Source of the DNA: Prorocentrum cordatum
Lineage: Eukaryota > Sar > Dinophyceae > Prorocentrales > Prorocentraceae
Length of the DNA stretch: 64,000 nucleotides
Reading direction: 5' to 3'
Assembly (NCBI GenBank): GCA_963575745.1
Contig: CAUYUJ010006524.1
Location: forward strand, 466,920 to 530,919
Part shown: positions 42,061 through 52,385 of the stretch, piece after piece
How positions within the stretch are numbered: position 1 is the stretch's first letter
How the letters are laid out: each line of letters opens with the position of its first letter
Program-made: the position numbers and the translations under genes
The notes under the pieces: model-generated
Database searches by the model: none
The model's input: only the letters and a program-made list of their open reading frames with translations
Told to the model about the DNA's origin: nothing

Positions 42061-42339
42061 ATTGGTATGTCTCTGCGCCCAGGGGCGGGCGTTACACGTC
42101 TTCGCCCGGGGAGGCGCGCCGAATGCACGGATCATCGGCGCTCTTGAGTACAGATATGGCTCTCACTTGGGCTATTCGACCCCATCGTCGCCACCGATCT
42201 GGAAGCCGCGTAATGGGGTGACTATAATAAACAGGGTGGCAGCGAGGGCTGCAGAAAAAGATGCCTTTGAGGGCCCGTAGAGGGGCCCTTCGGGGCCCCA
42301 AGAGAGCCTTTAGGGCTGTACAAGGGCACCTCTCTTTCT

Positions 42340-42480
42340 CGGGGAAAAACACCCTGACGCAAATCATCGTCGATTCCCAGGAAAAGATGGGAAAGTATGA
42401 GAAGTGGGGGATAAGACTAGACCCCAGAAAATGTGAGAGAATAAAGCGAATCCTAGGATTTGTGTATTTGTTTGCGTGTT
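42340..42480 (+). repeat. Dispersed repeat family, copy 3 of 3
   Basis: Shares ATCATCGTCGA, CCCAGGAAAA, GGGAAA, CCCAGAAAAT, CCTAGGATTTGTG and TTCCTGGCC with the copies at 5945 and 29205. It is the most diverged of the three. Confidence 0.7.
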
Positions 42481-42591
42481 CCTGGCCCAGCCTCGAAAAA
42501 TCAACCGCGCCCCAGCTGTCAAAAAAACTCATTCGAGCAGGTCCCAACCGACAACCGCTGATGCAGCACCAGGGCGCCCTGGCCCCACCTG

Positions 42592-42664
42592 CCCCTCCCC
42601 CTCCCCCTCCTCCTCCTCCTCCTCCTCCTCCTCCTCCTCCTCCTCCTCCTCCTCCTCCTCCTTG
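42592..42664 (+). repeat. (CTC)n array
   Basis: About 23 CTC triplets after a CCCCT-rich start. Confidence 0.95.
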
Positions 42665-42924
42665 TCTCCTCGATTCCACCACCTGCGCCCTTCCTCCTCT
42701 CTTCAAACGTGCAAGAGCCAGAGCACGCGTGCCACTTGATTGTGTGTTCCTGGTCGCCCTCAATCAGTTCGCGCCGAGGTCGGGGCTGTCGTCGGGGCTG
42801 GCGTTGGATATGCCCGTGGCCCCCAGGGGGGGGGGCTCCGCACCGCCGCGGCGTGGTGCCCTTCGAGGGACCTGGTCAAGCCGCACCCACGGGGGGAGGA
42901 CTGGGGGCCGAGTGTTTCAGGGTC

Positions 42925-43075
42925 GGTGACCACATGTGAACCCTGCCCCCCCACACACACGATTTCTAAGGGGGGGGCGGGGCTCAGTTCGCTCGGGAGC
43001 TCCCGAACGAAGTGAACCCCACCCCCCTTAGAAATCGTTGGGGGTGGGGGTAGGGTTCACATGTGGTCACCCATT
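42925..43075. mobile_element. Near-perfect palindromic element of ~147 bp with possible 6-bp target duplication
   Basis: GGTGACCACATGTGAACCCT at 42925 pairs with 43052-43071. Pairing resumes over CGATTTCTAAGGGGGG and continues to the centre CTCGGGAGCTCCCGA, with a few differences. AGGGTC stands at 42919-42924 and at 43076-43081, consistent with a target-site duplication. No coding. Confidence 0.75.
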
Positions 43076-43524
43076 AGGGTCGTCGTGGACGGGAGGGGAA
43101 CCAAGACCCCCTCGGGCAACGAAAAATCATGACGGGAGGTTTTTCGTTTGCTTGGGCCCCTGAGGGCCCTTAATTATTGGGCGTCGGGGCCGTCGGAAAA
43201 CGACTCGCCCCAGGGAGCGACCTCTGAGGGTCGACGTCATGACAACAATCATGACGTCGGGGTCTGGGAACGGCGGAAGGAAGGGAAAGGTTCCAGCCTC
43301 TCCGACGTGGAGGTGGAATAGTCTAGGCCTCCTAGATGGGGTCCGAGTAGATGGGCTCGGAGGATCGCGCCGCATTGCCGATGCATTGACGATGTGGATC
43401 CCGATTTTCTCCACGCCGATGTCGCCGATGCATCGTCGATGCATCGTCGATGTGTCGATGATGCATCGGCGATGCGGCGGATTCCCCCGACCCCATCTGC
43501 TTGGACCCATCTAGGAGGTCTCTA
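43076..43524. other. Unassigned region with repeated GATGCATCG words
   Basis: Between 43370 and 43480 GATGCATCGTCGAT and GATGTCGATGATG-like words recur. Elsewhere no gene or element is supported. An almost palindromic TCATGACG stretch lies near 43235-43255. Confidence 0.4.
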
Positions 43525-43850
43525 AAAAAGGAAAGGCGGAAGGAGGAACAGGACGAGGAGAAAGGCTCCCGGCCCCTTTCTTACATGATTAGGAGAGCCA
43601 GCGATGGCATAAGCAGAACAACTCTGAGGTCCGCACGGATTTCTCTGATCGGCCCTGTATTCCCCTTCCAGCGCGCGGGGCGCGCCAGAAGCCTCCGGCG
43701 CCGATCCGAGAAATCTGTGCGGACCTCCGAGTTTTCATGTTCATGTCATTGTTCGTTCCCGTATGGAAGAAGGGTGTCCAGAGGTTTTTCTCCTCATCCT
43801 GTTCCTCCTTCCCCCTTCTCCTCTTCCTCCTCAGCGTCGGAATGGCCGCG
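43525..43850. mobile_element. Inverted-repeat element related to 57380-57572
   Basis: GAGGTCCGCACGGATTTCT (43625) pairs with AGAAATCTGTGCGGACCTC (43710). Pairing extends outward, where GGAAGGAGGAACAGGACGAG (43538) matches the complement near 43790-43812. The right arm (43695-43760) closely resembles both arms of the 193-bp palindrome at 57380, ending GTTCGTTCCC. So this is a diverged second member with longer arms. Confidence 0.7.
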
Positions 43851-45021
43851 GAAGGCACAGAGCTGGCTGGCGTGCGGAGGTCAGGGCAGATGCCAGTAGT
43901 CCACCTCTCGCTCCTGGCGAGCGCCAGCTTGACGCATTCTTGCGCTGTCTAACCAAAAGTTCCCCTCTTCGACGGTGTAGGGATGAGCCCGTTCCCCTCT
44001 TCGTCTTTCCCTCCTTTTCTCTTGGCTGCCTCGATGTCTGGTTGCGCCACCTGGCAGCCTCACGCTATCGATGCTCCGTGGACTGAGGCGGTGCCCCAGA
44101 TCCAGCTGGAGGCCAGAAAACTTTGCATTTGACAGCGTCTCCGTCCTCTCTCTCTCTCTCTCTCTGCTGTGCGGATGGGTGGCTCCTCCACGGCACTCTC
44201 TTCTCTTGGCGGCAACGTCGGGGGAGGTCCATCATGAGCGAGAGGCGGACCTAGTCCTGGTGGTCTGCCATTGCGAAGATGTCGATGCACACGTGTTGCC
44301 CCGAAACTGTCGCACCATAGTTTTGGCAGCCAGTGCGAGCTGCAGATAAGTGTGACGAGCTGTTGAACCCCTCCCTCTCCCCGCAGCCTGCTCACGCCCT
44401 CACTCAACCACAAAATGGAAATCATTGACAGGTGGCCCTCTGCGTGTCCAATCTGCGTCCGTGTCCCGGCTCTCTCTGTCCCGCACCCGCCGCCCTCGCG
44501 TGATCTGGGGCTGACCTGCTCGTCCTCCCTCCCACCCCAAAAGCGTGGCTCGTGTCGCAGGCCTAGAGGTTGACACAAACACCAATATCGGCGGTGTGCC
44601 TCTACCCAGGGAAGAAGATCCCGATCTCGGTGATGGCGTTCATGTTCTGGCCTCCCAAGGCCACCGAAATAGTTTAGTGCCACCAGCACCTGAATCTAGG
44701 ATCCGCTTCTTACCACCACTACCTGTGGTTGTGGTGCTCACGCCTGACGGGCCGATTCCCCACCAACACTACCATAGGTAGGAGAGGGAGGAGGAGGAGC
44801 AGGAGGAGGAGGAGTACGCAGCCTGAAGGGAGTCCGTCGCGCGAAGCGCCAACGGCCACTAAGAAGCGAGCCAAGACCGATCGGCCTCGGCTCCAGCGCT
44901 CACGTGGCGCCCACCCCAGGAGCCCACCCGAAATCGGGATCACGGCGGGGAGGGCGCGCAAGCGCAGAGAGAGCACGCAAAGGAGAGAGGCGAGCTCAAA
45001 AACAGGAAAACCCCAAACGAG
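43851..45021. other. Unassigned region downstream of the minus-strand LINE
   Basis: Includes a (TC)n run at 44148-44166 and a GAG run at 44786-44812. The part nearest 45021 is presumably the LINE's 3' untranslated region. No poly(A), tandem tail or target duplication was recognised. A minus-strand open frame at 44060-44689 has no known domain. Confidence 0.4.
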
Positions 45022-48000
45022 TTAGGCGAGATTCAACCAGTGAACCTCGGGGTCATCGACTCTGAGACGTCTCTGACCAGATATGGATTCGTGCCGCCTG
45101 TTGTCAGCGGGGTGCCTGTTGGTACTGAAACGCAACATGTGACCAGCAGCACGATTAGAATAGGGTGGGGGTGGGCAGTTGGACACCAAAGAAGAGGCCT
45201 TGCCCGTGGAGATGCCCCCACACGTCATACAAATGACCACGGCCCCAGGGGCAACAAAAAGCTCGTGTCCCCTGGCAGCCTCGGGAGGGATTTCACCAGC
45301 ACGGGGCAGGGGACGAGCGGGGCGAGAGCAAGGATCCGCGGCAGGCCCACCCCCCGTCCCTCCAAGGCGCCTGGCCTTGATTGGCGGCTCCCTCCTGAGC
45401 GGCCCGAAAGAGGCCGAACGAGGCAGGGGAGGGGGGGCAGAGACAGCAAGCCGCGCCTCGAACTCGCTGACGGCCTGGACGAGCGTGTCGTCACGCTGAA
45501 CAGTGAAAGCCACACCCTGAGCCGTCGACGGGGCGGAGCCCGAGAGACGGGCACGAACAATCCTCGGAGGGGGGGAAGGGGAGCGAGCTCGCACCTTGAA
45601 AGCCTGTATGCGGGCGTGAACTCGCCTGAAAACCTGGGCAGGGGACACTCCCTGGTCAGGCTCATGTGTCGGAAGACCTCCTCCCCCTCCCGACGGCGAC
45701 GGCGACGACAGGTCCAAACCCTCTCCCACCAAAGAATATGTCCTGCCACGAGCTGGCCCAGACCGACTCTCGCCTTCGCGCGGCAACGACCTCTCCGACG
45801 ACGACACACGACTGTCAGGCACCGAGAGGTCGGGCTGGAGCCTAGCTCGGACTCTTCTAAATGCCTCCGAAGGCGAGGCCGATCGCAGTCGCGATTGGCC
45901 TTCAGGAGCCTCCGAGAGGTTCTCATGGGAAAGGACTCCCTCATCCCCTTGTGGGACCCCAGGGACCGGGAGACGATCGCACAAAAATATCTTCGCAGGG
46001 CACAGGCGACGCGCGAAAATCTTACGCTGCTTGGGAGTCCTCACCAACTTAGCGCATGTCGGGCATCGCCAGCCTTTGCCAGACGGGAAGAACGTATGAA
46101 ACATGTTGGCGTCCACTGGCTTCTGAGCTTTAGCCTTGGCTCGAGCACGCCGCCTCTCCCTAAACCGAGTTTCTCCTGGGGCAACCGTGGCCCCTAGAAA
46201 ACGGGTGTGGGCCCTGGCAATCCAAACTAAACCTTTGCGGGCGGATTTAAAAAGAAGCTCTACCTGCTTGGCTACTGCTGTGGGGACGGCGTGCATGTCT
46301 CGACCCTGACAGGCCGCAAAGTCAGCCCACCTGTTCCCCCGAGCTTCGTATCCCTGACCTTTCCGATGCCCAGGAACATGAACAATCTGGAGGTCCTCCG
46401 ATAGGCCTCCAAGATCCTCGATGCGCCGCCATATCTCACACCACAGATCTGCGTTAGGACGCCTCGGATGACAGCCCCATGCCTGGCCTCGCTCGAGGCC
46501 TTGCGGTAAATCCAAATAGTCTGTCATGATTCTGAGAGGAAGGATAGCGATGCGCAATATCTGGACCACTGCGAACAGCTCCGCCCGAGGCGATGTCTGG
46601 ATCGGCCCTGGCAGTGGCCCATATACTACCAAGTCAACCATATTCGATCGAATCTGAGCGAACCCCCAGCCCGCTCTCGCGGCATCAGCCCAATAAGAAA
46701 ACTTACGGCAGGCCCCATCTGAGAACACGTCGCCTGTGACAGCACTTGCGTCTCCGTATAAGACACGCCATACTCCACTATCGTCACGCACGGGTAACGT
46801 CGGCAATGCAGTCTTGGCGAGCAATCCTCGAGCCCAGAACCACGAGGAAGGAGAGACTGCAGGTAAACACGCTTGCTCCTCCTCTTTGCTGAACACCTCT
46901 CTGCGCCCATCTTCATTGTATTCACAAACCCACGGTATATGGAAGAGATCAGCATATGACTCCGAGCAGCAGGGGCATGTAGCAGTGTCCGAAAACCCAT
47001 GCTTAGCCCTTCGCGATGGTGGCCAAAGTCCTCCAGTCACTACTGCTCGTAGCGTGGCTGCCTGTTGCTTTGTTAAAACGTAAGGTTTGTCAGGATCTTC
47101 TTCCTCCAGCGTTCTGCCCAGCACGCTGATCACTGGTGCCAGCCAATATCCCGCCGAGGACTTCGGATCTAAATGCGTGCCGTGATCTCGATCGGGACGA
47201 CGAGACCAATCAAACCAAAGCCGCCTCTCAGCAGCTCCTCGGGCCAAATCGCGTACGGATAACGGCGACCACGTTCGAAGGTCAAGTTTATCTCCTCTAT
47301 CCGTCTGCCATTCGAAAGCGGACCTAGACACCCATCCCAAGTCACGAATAGCTAATAACATGGCCCCACAGGGCCCAGCCACACGGCCCCACGGCTTGGC
47401 CGCGCGATACACAATATGTATTTGTCTTGTCCAGGCTTGCTGTAGAACACGGTGTAACGTAGTGTCCCAACACAATAGCGCCCATTGAAAGACTGGGTCA
47501 GCCCATACGGAAACCTGTGGATCCTGTGTGCTGCTACCCTGGAGAAACGTGGAAAGCCAGGCCGACCCTTGTTTCCCTGGTTCGTACCAAGCGCCCCTGA
47601 GGGCACGTCTCATGGCATGCACGAGCGACGGAGGGGCCCCGTGAACTCCCACACCATAAGTTAGAGCTCCAGGAATGGCCTGCTTGGCGAATTTGCCCAA
47701 AATAGGGCCAGCTTTTTGTAGGCGTCGAAAGCGAGCTTGACGAGTTTTCATCTTTCGGATCCTGGTCCTAAGGCGAGCAAATCTTATCGGCCTGCTAGAA
47801 GCCACCTCCACCCTCAGGACCTCGAGCGCGTCGACGACCCGATATCCAAAAGATCCGATACGACGACATACCTGCCTGGCATACTTCAAGTTAGAGCTGG
47901 TAACCGTCATTTTCCGCTTAGCCGCCTTAAGATCAACAACGTCTAATATGATGGCTAGCTCAGACAACACCTCGCACGCGTGCTCGACAATGTACCCGAC

Positions 48001-50715
48001 CTTAGCGACTACCTGGATTGTGATATCGTCCGCGTAAAGGTGTAAAGCACGATGAACATGAGATGTGGCAGACAGCAGGGAGTCGATGGGAGTGAGGAGG
48101 ACAAGCTGCAAGACAAACATGGCCAGACTGCAGCCTGGCAAGACGCCTCGCCTTGCCCACACTGGGTCAGAGTAAGCACCCTCCCATCCAAGCCGACGGC
48201 TCGCCCCGTACATCTGCAATGCAAGACACAACAAAGCTCCAGGAAACCTGTGTTGCCTACCTGCATCAATGATCAACTTCCAACCGATGCGATCGAAAGC
48301 CTTTTCCAAGTCTACAATAGAATGGAGAGCCACGTCATCTTCTGGCCGAGAAATAGAGTTTAACTGGCTTTCCCCTTGAAGCAAGACACGCGCGGCCACG
48401 TCCGTCGTACACTTCCCAGAACCCAAGGCGATGTAATCTCTCCCCAGCTTCGAAGCCCATTTACGAACGTACCCAATGCGAGCCTTGGCCCAGACGCGGT
48501 ACAAGGACACAAGCAACGCGATAGGTCTGTAGCCCCCTGTGGGCTTCCCCAAGAGGACTATGTGTACAAACTGCATGGGACTGGGCCACAAGGACCACTG
48601 CTCACACAAGAAGAACAGGTAGCCTAGCATTGACAAGGCCGAATGACTGAGTAAGGCCCAATGCCGCGGCCTGAATACGTCTGCCCCCACGGCGGTCCTA
48701 GTTGGGAAACTCTTGGAGGCCCGTCGGAGTACAGCGATCCCCATCGGTGGCAGCCTGGGGCCCACGTCCCGAAGACGATCGAGCTCATCACGAAGCCCAT
48801 CCACATACGTAGGCTCCTCGGTCCCCTCCCAGATGTTCGCCCAGAAGTCCCTCTGGACCCCCGCGACGTCGGACGCATGGCTGGACGGGCCGAGGGAGGT
48901 GTGCACCTGGGAGAGCGTCCAGCCCTTCGGCTTGGACCAGAGATGAACGGGCCGAGACCGATGAGCAAGACAATCTCGTAGCCACTTTACAAAGCCTTGT
49001 GCTCGCTTTTTGCCACACTCCTGCTCAGCTTTGTGTGCAAGTTTGGCGAGCACCGCAGCGATGCTGCGCAACAAAAATGCTTGATGACGCCCAGCTTGGC
49101 TGAATATGGCGATCATGTAAGATGATACTTCCACTGCAAGCCCTTCAGGAAGGCACCCCGCCAAGCGACGCATACGGCCCCTTCCTGCCATCAAGTCCGA
49201 GATCGGCTGCCAAATAGAAAGATGCCTTCCTTGAGGCACGCTCCCGAACTTCTGAATAACGTGCGCCACGTCCTCAATTCGATGTTGCAACAGCCGCAGC
49301 GCTCTCGACGTACAGGTGCCCGCTGGTTTCTGATGAGCCAGAGCACCTCCTGCCGTCACGTGGTGATATTGTATGGTTTCCCCTCGGCCCACGTGCGCCT
49401 CAGGTTTGTCTAGAGAGAAAAGTGGAACCAGTTCACGCTCAGCACCTTGATACAACTGCCGATATAAGTTGTCAAGCCGCTGCTGTCGATCTCCTGCATG
49501 ACCTGGCCCAAGCCTAGCATCCGCCTCCATCAACGATGTCCACGAGCACTGCGGGTCGCCTAGCTCCACCAGGTCGTCGTCGGAGTCACTGTCCTCCAAC
49601 TTCGGCATCTTGGCAGGCTGTGGAGGGAAGACCTTGGGGCCGCGGACGCGAATCACCTGCTGCGCCCTCGGCTTGGCGCCCAGCGAGACGAACATGGGAT
49701 AGTGGGGGCGCGGAGCGTAGTCATGCACCCTTCGCGGCTTACCCATCACAGAAGCCATGCTGTCACTGGCCAGCCAATAGTCGATGAACGTGTAGGTCCC
49801 TGTCTTGGCGACCCTGTGGGAGCCCTCATCCGCGACGATCAGGTGACCGTCTACCTTGGCAACGAACTCGGACTCGCTCAGCGCCCTCGGCGGTAGGTTC
49901 CAGTCGCCGCCGAAGACAAAAGGGGCACGGTAAAAGCGGAGCACCTCGCCCAGCCTCTCCAGCCGATCTATGTTTTCCTGCTCAAGGCCTAGTCCCTGTT
50001 GCAAGTAAATGGACCCAGCGAGAAAGCCTCCTCGAGGACCTCCGTGAACATACACTCCCACGCACCACGACGGGACAAGCACATGATCATGACAATGTGG
50101 TAGGCTGTCAAGGTACGTCACCCCGATGTAGCTGCGCACGAAAAGCCCAGCTCCAGCCATCATGGCCCCTGTTGGGCCCGTGAGACAGTCCGTGATGAAG
50201 GCCTTCCAACCGTTTTTGGCGCACCATTCCTCCGCTAGGCGCCTGTCATCACCTCGAACTCGAACCTCCTGCGAGGCGACCAGATGAGCCCCAGCAGCAC
50301 CTTCTTCCAAGAAAGATCGTAGCCGCTGCCAGCCATTGGCATTGTAAGTGACAAAATTGAGAGCTCGCCGCTGAGCCCGACGGGGAGCACGCCGTTGACC
50401 ACGACGCTCTGCATGGCCACCCGAAGGTCGGTACGACCCACCACCATAGGCATGGGGCACCGATGACGAGCCATGCGTGCCAAAGGGCCAGCGGCCCGAT
50501 GGTCGGTACGACTCGCCACCGCTGGGCACCGCATGCACGAGTGGGGCATCGTGCGTGCCTACGGGGGCAGTATCTTCCAAAACTGTGGCTGAAGGGACAG
50601 ATGTCGATAGCCTCTCGCCTCTCGAATCTCTGCTGATCTCCAACCGTGGTATAGGCAGCTCACTCAGGGGCAGGTCGTCAAGAGATCGAACCGCTCCGTT
50701 GAACAGCCTAGGCAT
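45022..50715 (-). CDS. LINE ORF2: APE-type endonuclease, reverse transcriptase, RNase H
   Basis: An uninterrupted frame of 1897 codons. ATG at 50713-50715 was chosen since it lies 20 bases after the ORF1 stop; the frame is open further upstream, overlapping ORF1. Domains: an endonuclease/exonuclease/phosphatase fold at about residues 119-345 (NFVTYNANGW, E150 in LVASQEVR, FGGDWN at 268-273, RPHYP near 338); reverse transcriptase at about 715-960 (LLGKPTGGYRPIALL, SIVDLEKAFDRI, RRGVLPGCSLAM, YADD at 894-897); a CPCC...H...C knuckle at 1247-1264; RNase H at about 1328-1475 (FSDGA, PRAELFA, MTDY, VPGHR, RWADFAA). Two more Cys pairs follow (RCPTC and ICMTC near the end). The layout fits RNase H-bearing I-like LINEs. 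All key catalytic residues appear present, so the copy may be recent and active. Confidence 0.93.
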   Translation of the reverse strand: MPRLFNGAVRSLDDLPLSELPIPRLEISRDSRGERLSTSVPSATVLEDTAPVGTHDAPLVHAVPSGGESYRPSGRWPFGTHGSSSVPHAYGGGSYRPSGGHAERRGQRRAPRRAQRRALNFVTYNANGWQRLRSFLEEGAAGAHLVASQEVRVRGDDRRLAEEWCAKNGWKAFITDCLTGPTGAMMAGAGLFVRSYIGVTYLDSLPHCHDHVLVPSWCVGVYVHGGPRGGFLAGSIYLQQGLGLEQENIDRLERLGEVLRFYRAPFVFGGDWNLPPRALSESEFVAKVDGHLIVADEGSHRVAKTGTYTFIDYWLASDSMASVMGKPRRVHDYAPRPHYPMFVSLGAKPRAQQVIRVRGPKVFPPQPAKMPKLEDSDSDDDLVELGDPQCSWTSLMEADARLGPGHAGDRQQRLDNLYRQLYQGAERELVPLFSLDKPEAHVGRGETIQYHHVTAGGALAHQKPAGTCTSRALRLLQHRIEDVAHVIQKFGSVPQGRHLSIWQPISDLMAGRGRMRRLAGCLPEGLAVEVSSYMIAIFSQAGRHQAFLLRSIAAVLAKLAHKAEQECGKKRAQGFVKWLRDCLAHRSRPVHLWSKPKGWTLSQVHTSLGPSSHASDVAGVQRDFWANIWEGTEEPTYVDGLRDELDRLRDVGPRLPPMGIAVLRRASKSFPTRTAVGADVFRPRHWALLSHSALSMLGYLFFLCEQWSLWPSPMQFVHIVLLGKPTGGYRPIALLVSLYRVWAKARIGYVRKWASKLGRDYIALGSGKCTTDVAARVLLQGESQLNSISRPEDDVALHSIVDLEKAFDRIGWKLIIDAGRQHRFPGALLCLALQMYGASRRLGWEGAYSDPVWARRGVLPGCSLAMFVLQLVLLTPIDSLLSATSHVHRALHLYADDITIQVVAKVGYIVEHACEVLSELAIILDVVDLKAAKRKMTVTSSNLKYARQVCRRIGSFGYRVVDALEVLRVEVASSRPIRFARLRTRIRKMKTRQARFRRLQKAGPILGKFAKQAIPGALTYGVGVHGAPPSLVHAMRRALRGAWYEPGKQGSAWLSTFLQGSSTQDPQVSVWADPVFQWALLCWDTTLHRVLQQAWTRQIHIVYRAAKPWGRVAGPCGAMLLAIRDLGWVSRSAFEWQTDRGDKLDLRTWSPLSVRDLARGAAERRLWFDWSRRPDRDHGTHLDPKSSAGYWLAPVISVLGRTLEEEDPDKPYVLTKQQAATLRAVVTGGLWPPSRRAKHGFSDTATCPCCSESYADLFHIPWVCEYNEDGRREVFSKEEEQACLPAVSPSSWFWARGLLAKTALPTLPVRDDSGVWRVLYGDASAVTGDVFSDGACRKFSYWADAARAGWGFAQIRSNMVDLVVYGPLPGPIQTSPRAELFAVVQILRIAILPLRIMTDYLDLPQGLERGQAWGCHPRRPNADLWCEIWRRIEDLGGLSEDLQIVHVPGHRKGQGYEARGNRWADFAACQGRDMHAVPTAVAKQVELLFKSARKGLVWIARAHTRFLGATVAPGETRFRERRRARAKAKAQKPVDANMFHTFFPSGKGWRCPTCAKLVRTPKQRKIFARRLCPAKIFLCDRLPVPGVPQGDEGVLSHENLSEAPEGQSRLRSASPSEAFRRVRARLQPDLSVPDSRVSSSERSLPREGESRSGPARGRTYSLVGEGLDLSSPSPSGGGGGLPTHEPDQGVSPAQVFRRVHARIQAFKVRARSPSPPPRIVRARLSGSAPSTAQGVAFTVQRDDTLVQAVSEFEARLAVSAPPPLPRSASFGPLRREPPIKARRLGGTGGGPAADPCSRPARPLPRAGEIPPEAARGHELFVAPGAVVICMTCGGISTGKASSLVSNCPPPPYSNRAAGHMLRFSTNRHPADNRRHESISGQRRLRVDDPEVHWLNLA

Positions 50716-50734
50716 GTCGAAGTAGTATTGTACT

Positions 50735-51586
50735 TTACGACCCACCCTCGACCTCGGCTTCGTCGTCAACGTATAGCTGACTGTCCCATGCCGTAGGATT
50801 GAGGCCTTGAGGGTGAGGTTGTGTAGCTGCCTGCTGAAGGGCCAGGAACTGCGACTGCAGGGAGGCCACCATCGTCTCGGCGTTGCCCGCGAGAATGGCT
50901 GCTGGCACCCCTTGGATGATGGTCTCGAGGCGCCCCAGGGCGGCGGTGAAGTCAGGCTGACCAGGTCCATGATTGATGGTGACTGACCCTGTCTGCGCCA
51001 GGACAGCGGCCCGAGCCACGTTGACCTCCGCCAAGATCTGACCCAGCTCGACCACCACCGCGTCGTAGGCCGTCTGCTTGTCCTCGAGCTGCTTCTTGAG
51101 CAACTCGACAGAGGCCTTGAGCTCCTCGGCCTCCTTCGACTTGGCTGACTGTCGGTCCAGCGCTCTTCGTAGGAGGTCGTCGGGCGTGCGGGCAGCCTTT
51201 TCTTTGGCCTCCGCCACGCCCAAGTCACGCTTTGCTTGCTGAAGCAGAGCCGAATTATCATCAAGTCCAAGCTTCTTGAGTGCTCCCACAGCTCGGCGAC
51301 ACTTGGCCACCTCGTCGGAAGCAGAGGCCTCGGTGGATGCTCCCGCCTCCTCTTCAGCGCCCGCGGAAGGGCGAGCCGTCGATCTTGGGCGGGAGGGGCG
51401 GCGCGAAGTCCTGTCTGGCGGCCCTGCAGGATCTGGCTGCCCTGACTTGTCCCTCCCACACATGAAGCACCGCGTAGATGAAGCGAAGTTACGATTGTAA
51501 CCGCACTGACGAGTCGCAACACAAGACCAGCGAGGTTCCCGTGGGTCATCGCGCTGCTGTCCACGGCCTCCGCGCCCTCCACCCAT
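50735..51586 (-). CDS. LINE ORF1: RanBP2-type zinc finger and coiled-coil protein
   Basis: In front of ORF2, in another frame and ending 20 bases before its ATG, is a frame of 283 codons from ATG 51584-51586. It is open upstream to 52078, but there it crosses a GAG array, so the internal ATG was preferred; the true start is uncertain and LESAKELLAAHHGSQP just before it may belong to the protein. Near the N-terminus RWSCVATRQCGYNRN and CFMCG form a RanBP2-like zinc finger (W, four Cys, Asn). A long Lys/Glu/Leu/Ala stretch (about residues 90-190) has coiled-coil character. In LINEs, ORF1 products bind element RNA. Order and spacing support one bicistronic unit with ORF2. Confidence 0.85.
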   Translation of the reverse strand: MGGGRGGRGQQRDDPREPRWSCVATRQCGYNRNFASSTRCFMCGRDKSGQPDPAGPPDRTSRRPSRPRSTARPSAGAEEEAGASTEASASDEVAKCRRAVGALKKLGLDDNSALLQQAKRDLGVAEAKEKAARTPDDLLRRALDRQSAKSKEAEELKASVELLKKQLEDKQTAYDAVVVELGQILAEVNVARAAVLAQTGSVTINHGPGQPDFTAALGRLETIIQGVPAAILAGNAETMVASLQSQFLALQQAATQPHPQGLNPTAWDSQLYVDDEAEVEGGS

Positions 51587-51864
51587 GGGCTGGGAACCGT
51601 GATGCGCTGCCAGCAACTCCTTAGCTGACTCAAGCCGAAGTAGGTGACGTGCGCGCTGCCGAAGGCGCCTCCCTCGACGATGCCACGCTGGTGACCTGGA
51701 TCGTGATGTCGTTGCTGGGAAGCCTTGCACGTCCGCCGCTGGGCGAACACAAGGCTGCAGTCGCCCCTGCCTATCGCGCGCAAGGCCGCGGGCACGGGGC
51801 TGGGCGCAGGCAGGCCAAAACGCACCGCGGGGAAAGGTCTCCCACGGCCCAAGCCCACGCCTCA

Positions 51865-52025
51865 GGAGGAGGAGGAGGAAGAGGAGCAGGAGAAGGAGGA
51901 GGAGGAGGAGGAGGAGGAGGAAGAGGAGCAGGGAAAGGAGGAGGAGGAGGAGGAGGAGGAGGCGGAGGAGCAGGAGGGAGGAGGAAGGAGGAGGAGGAGG
52001 AGGAGGAGGGGAGGGGGAGGAGGAC
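51865..52025 (+). repeat. (GAG)n array at the LINE 5' side
   Basis: GAG triplets with AGCAGGAG interruptions. On the minus strand this lies upstream of ORF1 and may be part of the element's 5' leader or its insertion site. Confidence 0.9.
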
Positions 52026-52204
52026 AAGCTACGTCCTACCCCTCGCGTCATATCTGACGTCCTACCCCTCCCTCCCATCCCTTACCATGGCGCTGATTTT
52101 CTCTATCCGCGGACGCGTGTCGTAGCGGACTTGTGGCTCCGCGCGCGCGTGCGTAGTGGGTGGTGGTGCACGTGCGTGCGTGCGTGCGTGTGTGTGCGTG
52201 GTTG

Positions 52205-52354
52205 TCGTGGTGGTGGTGGTGGTGGTGGTGGTGGTGGTGGTGGTGGTGGTGGTGGTGGTGGTGGTGGTGGTGGTGGTGGTGGTGGTGGTGGTGGTGGTGG
52301 TGGTGGTGGTGGTGGTGGTGGTGGTGGTGGTGGTGGTGGTGGTGGTGGTGGTGG

Positions 52355-52385
<31 letters not shown>

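Noticed and set aside
44060-44689. 209-residue minus-strand frame downstream of the LINE
   Set aside because: No domain, overlaps a TC run, and the opposite strand is partly open too.
50716-51858. N-terminal 381-residue extension of LINE ORF2
   Set aside because: It overlaps ORF1 in another frame and is Ser/Arg/Pro-rich with no domain; read as a shadow of ORF1, though frameshifted use is noted as a finding.
51587-52078. N-terminal 164-residue extension of LINE ORF1
   Set aside because: Most of it crosses a GAG array, giving Ser/Pro/Leu runs; the last 15-20 residues might be real.
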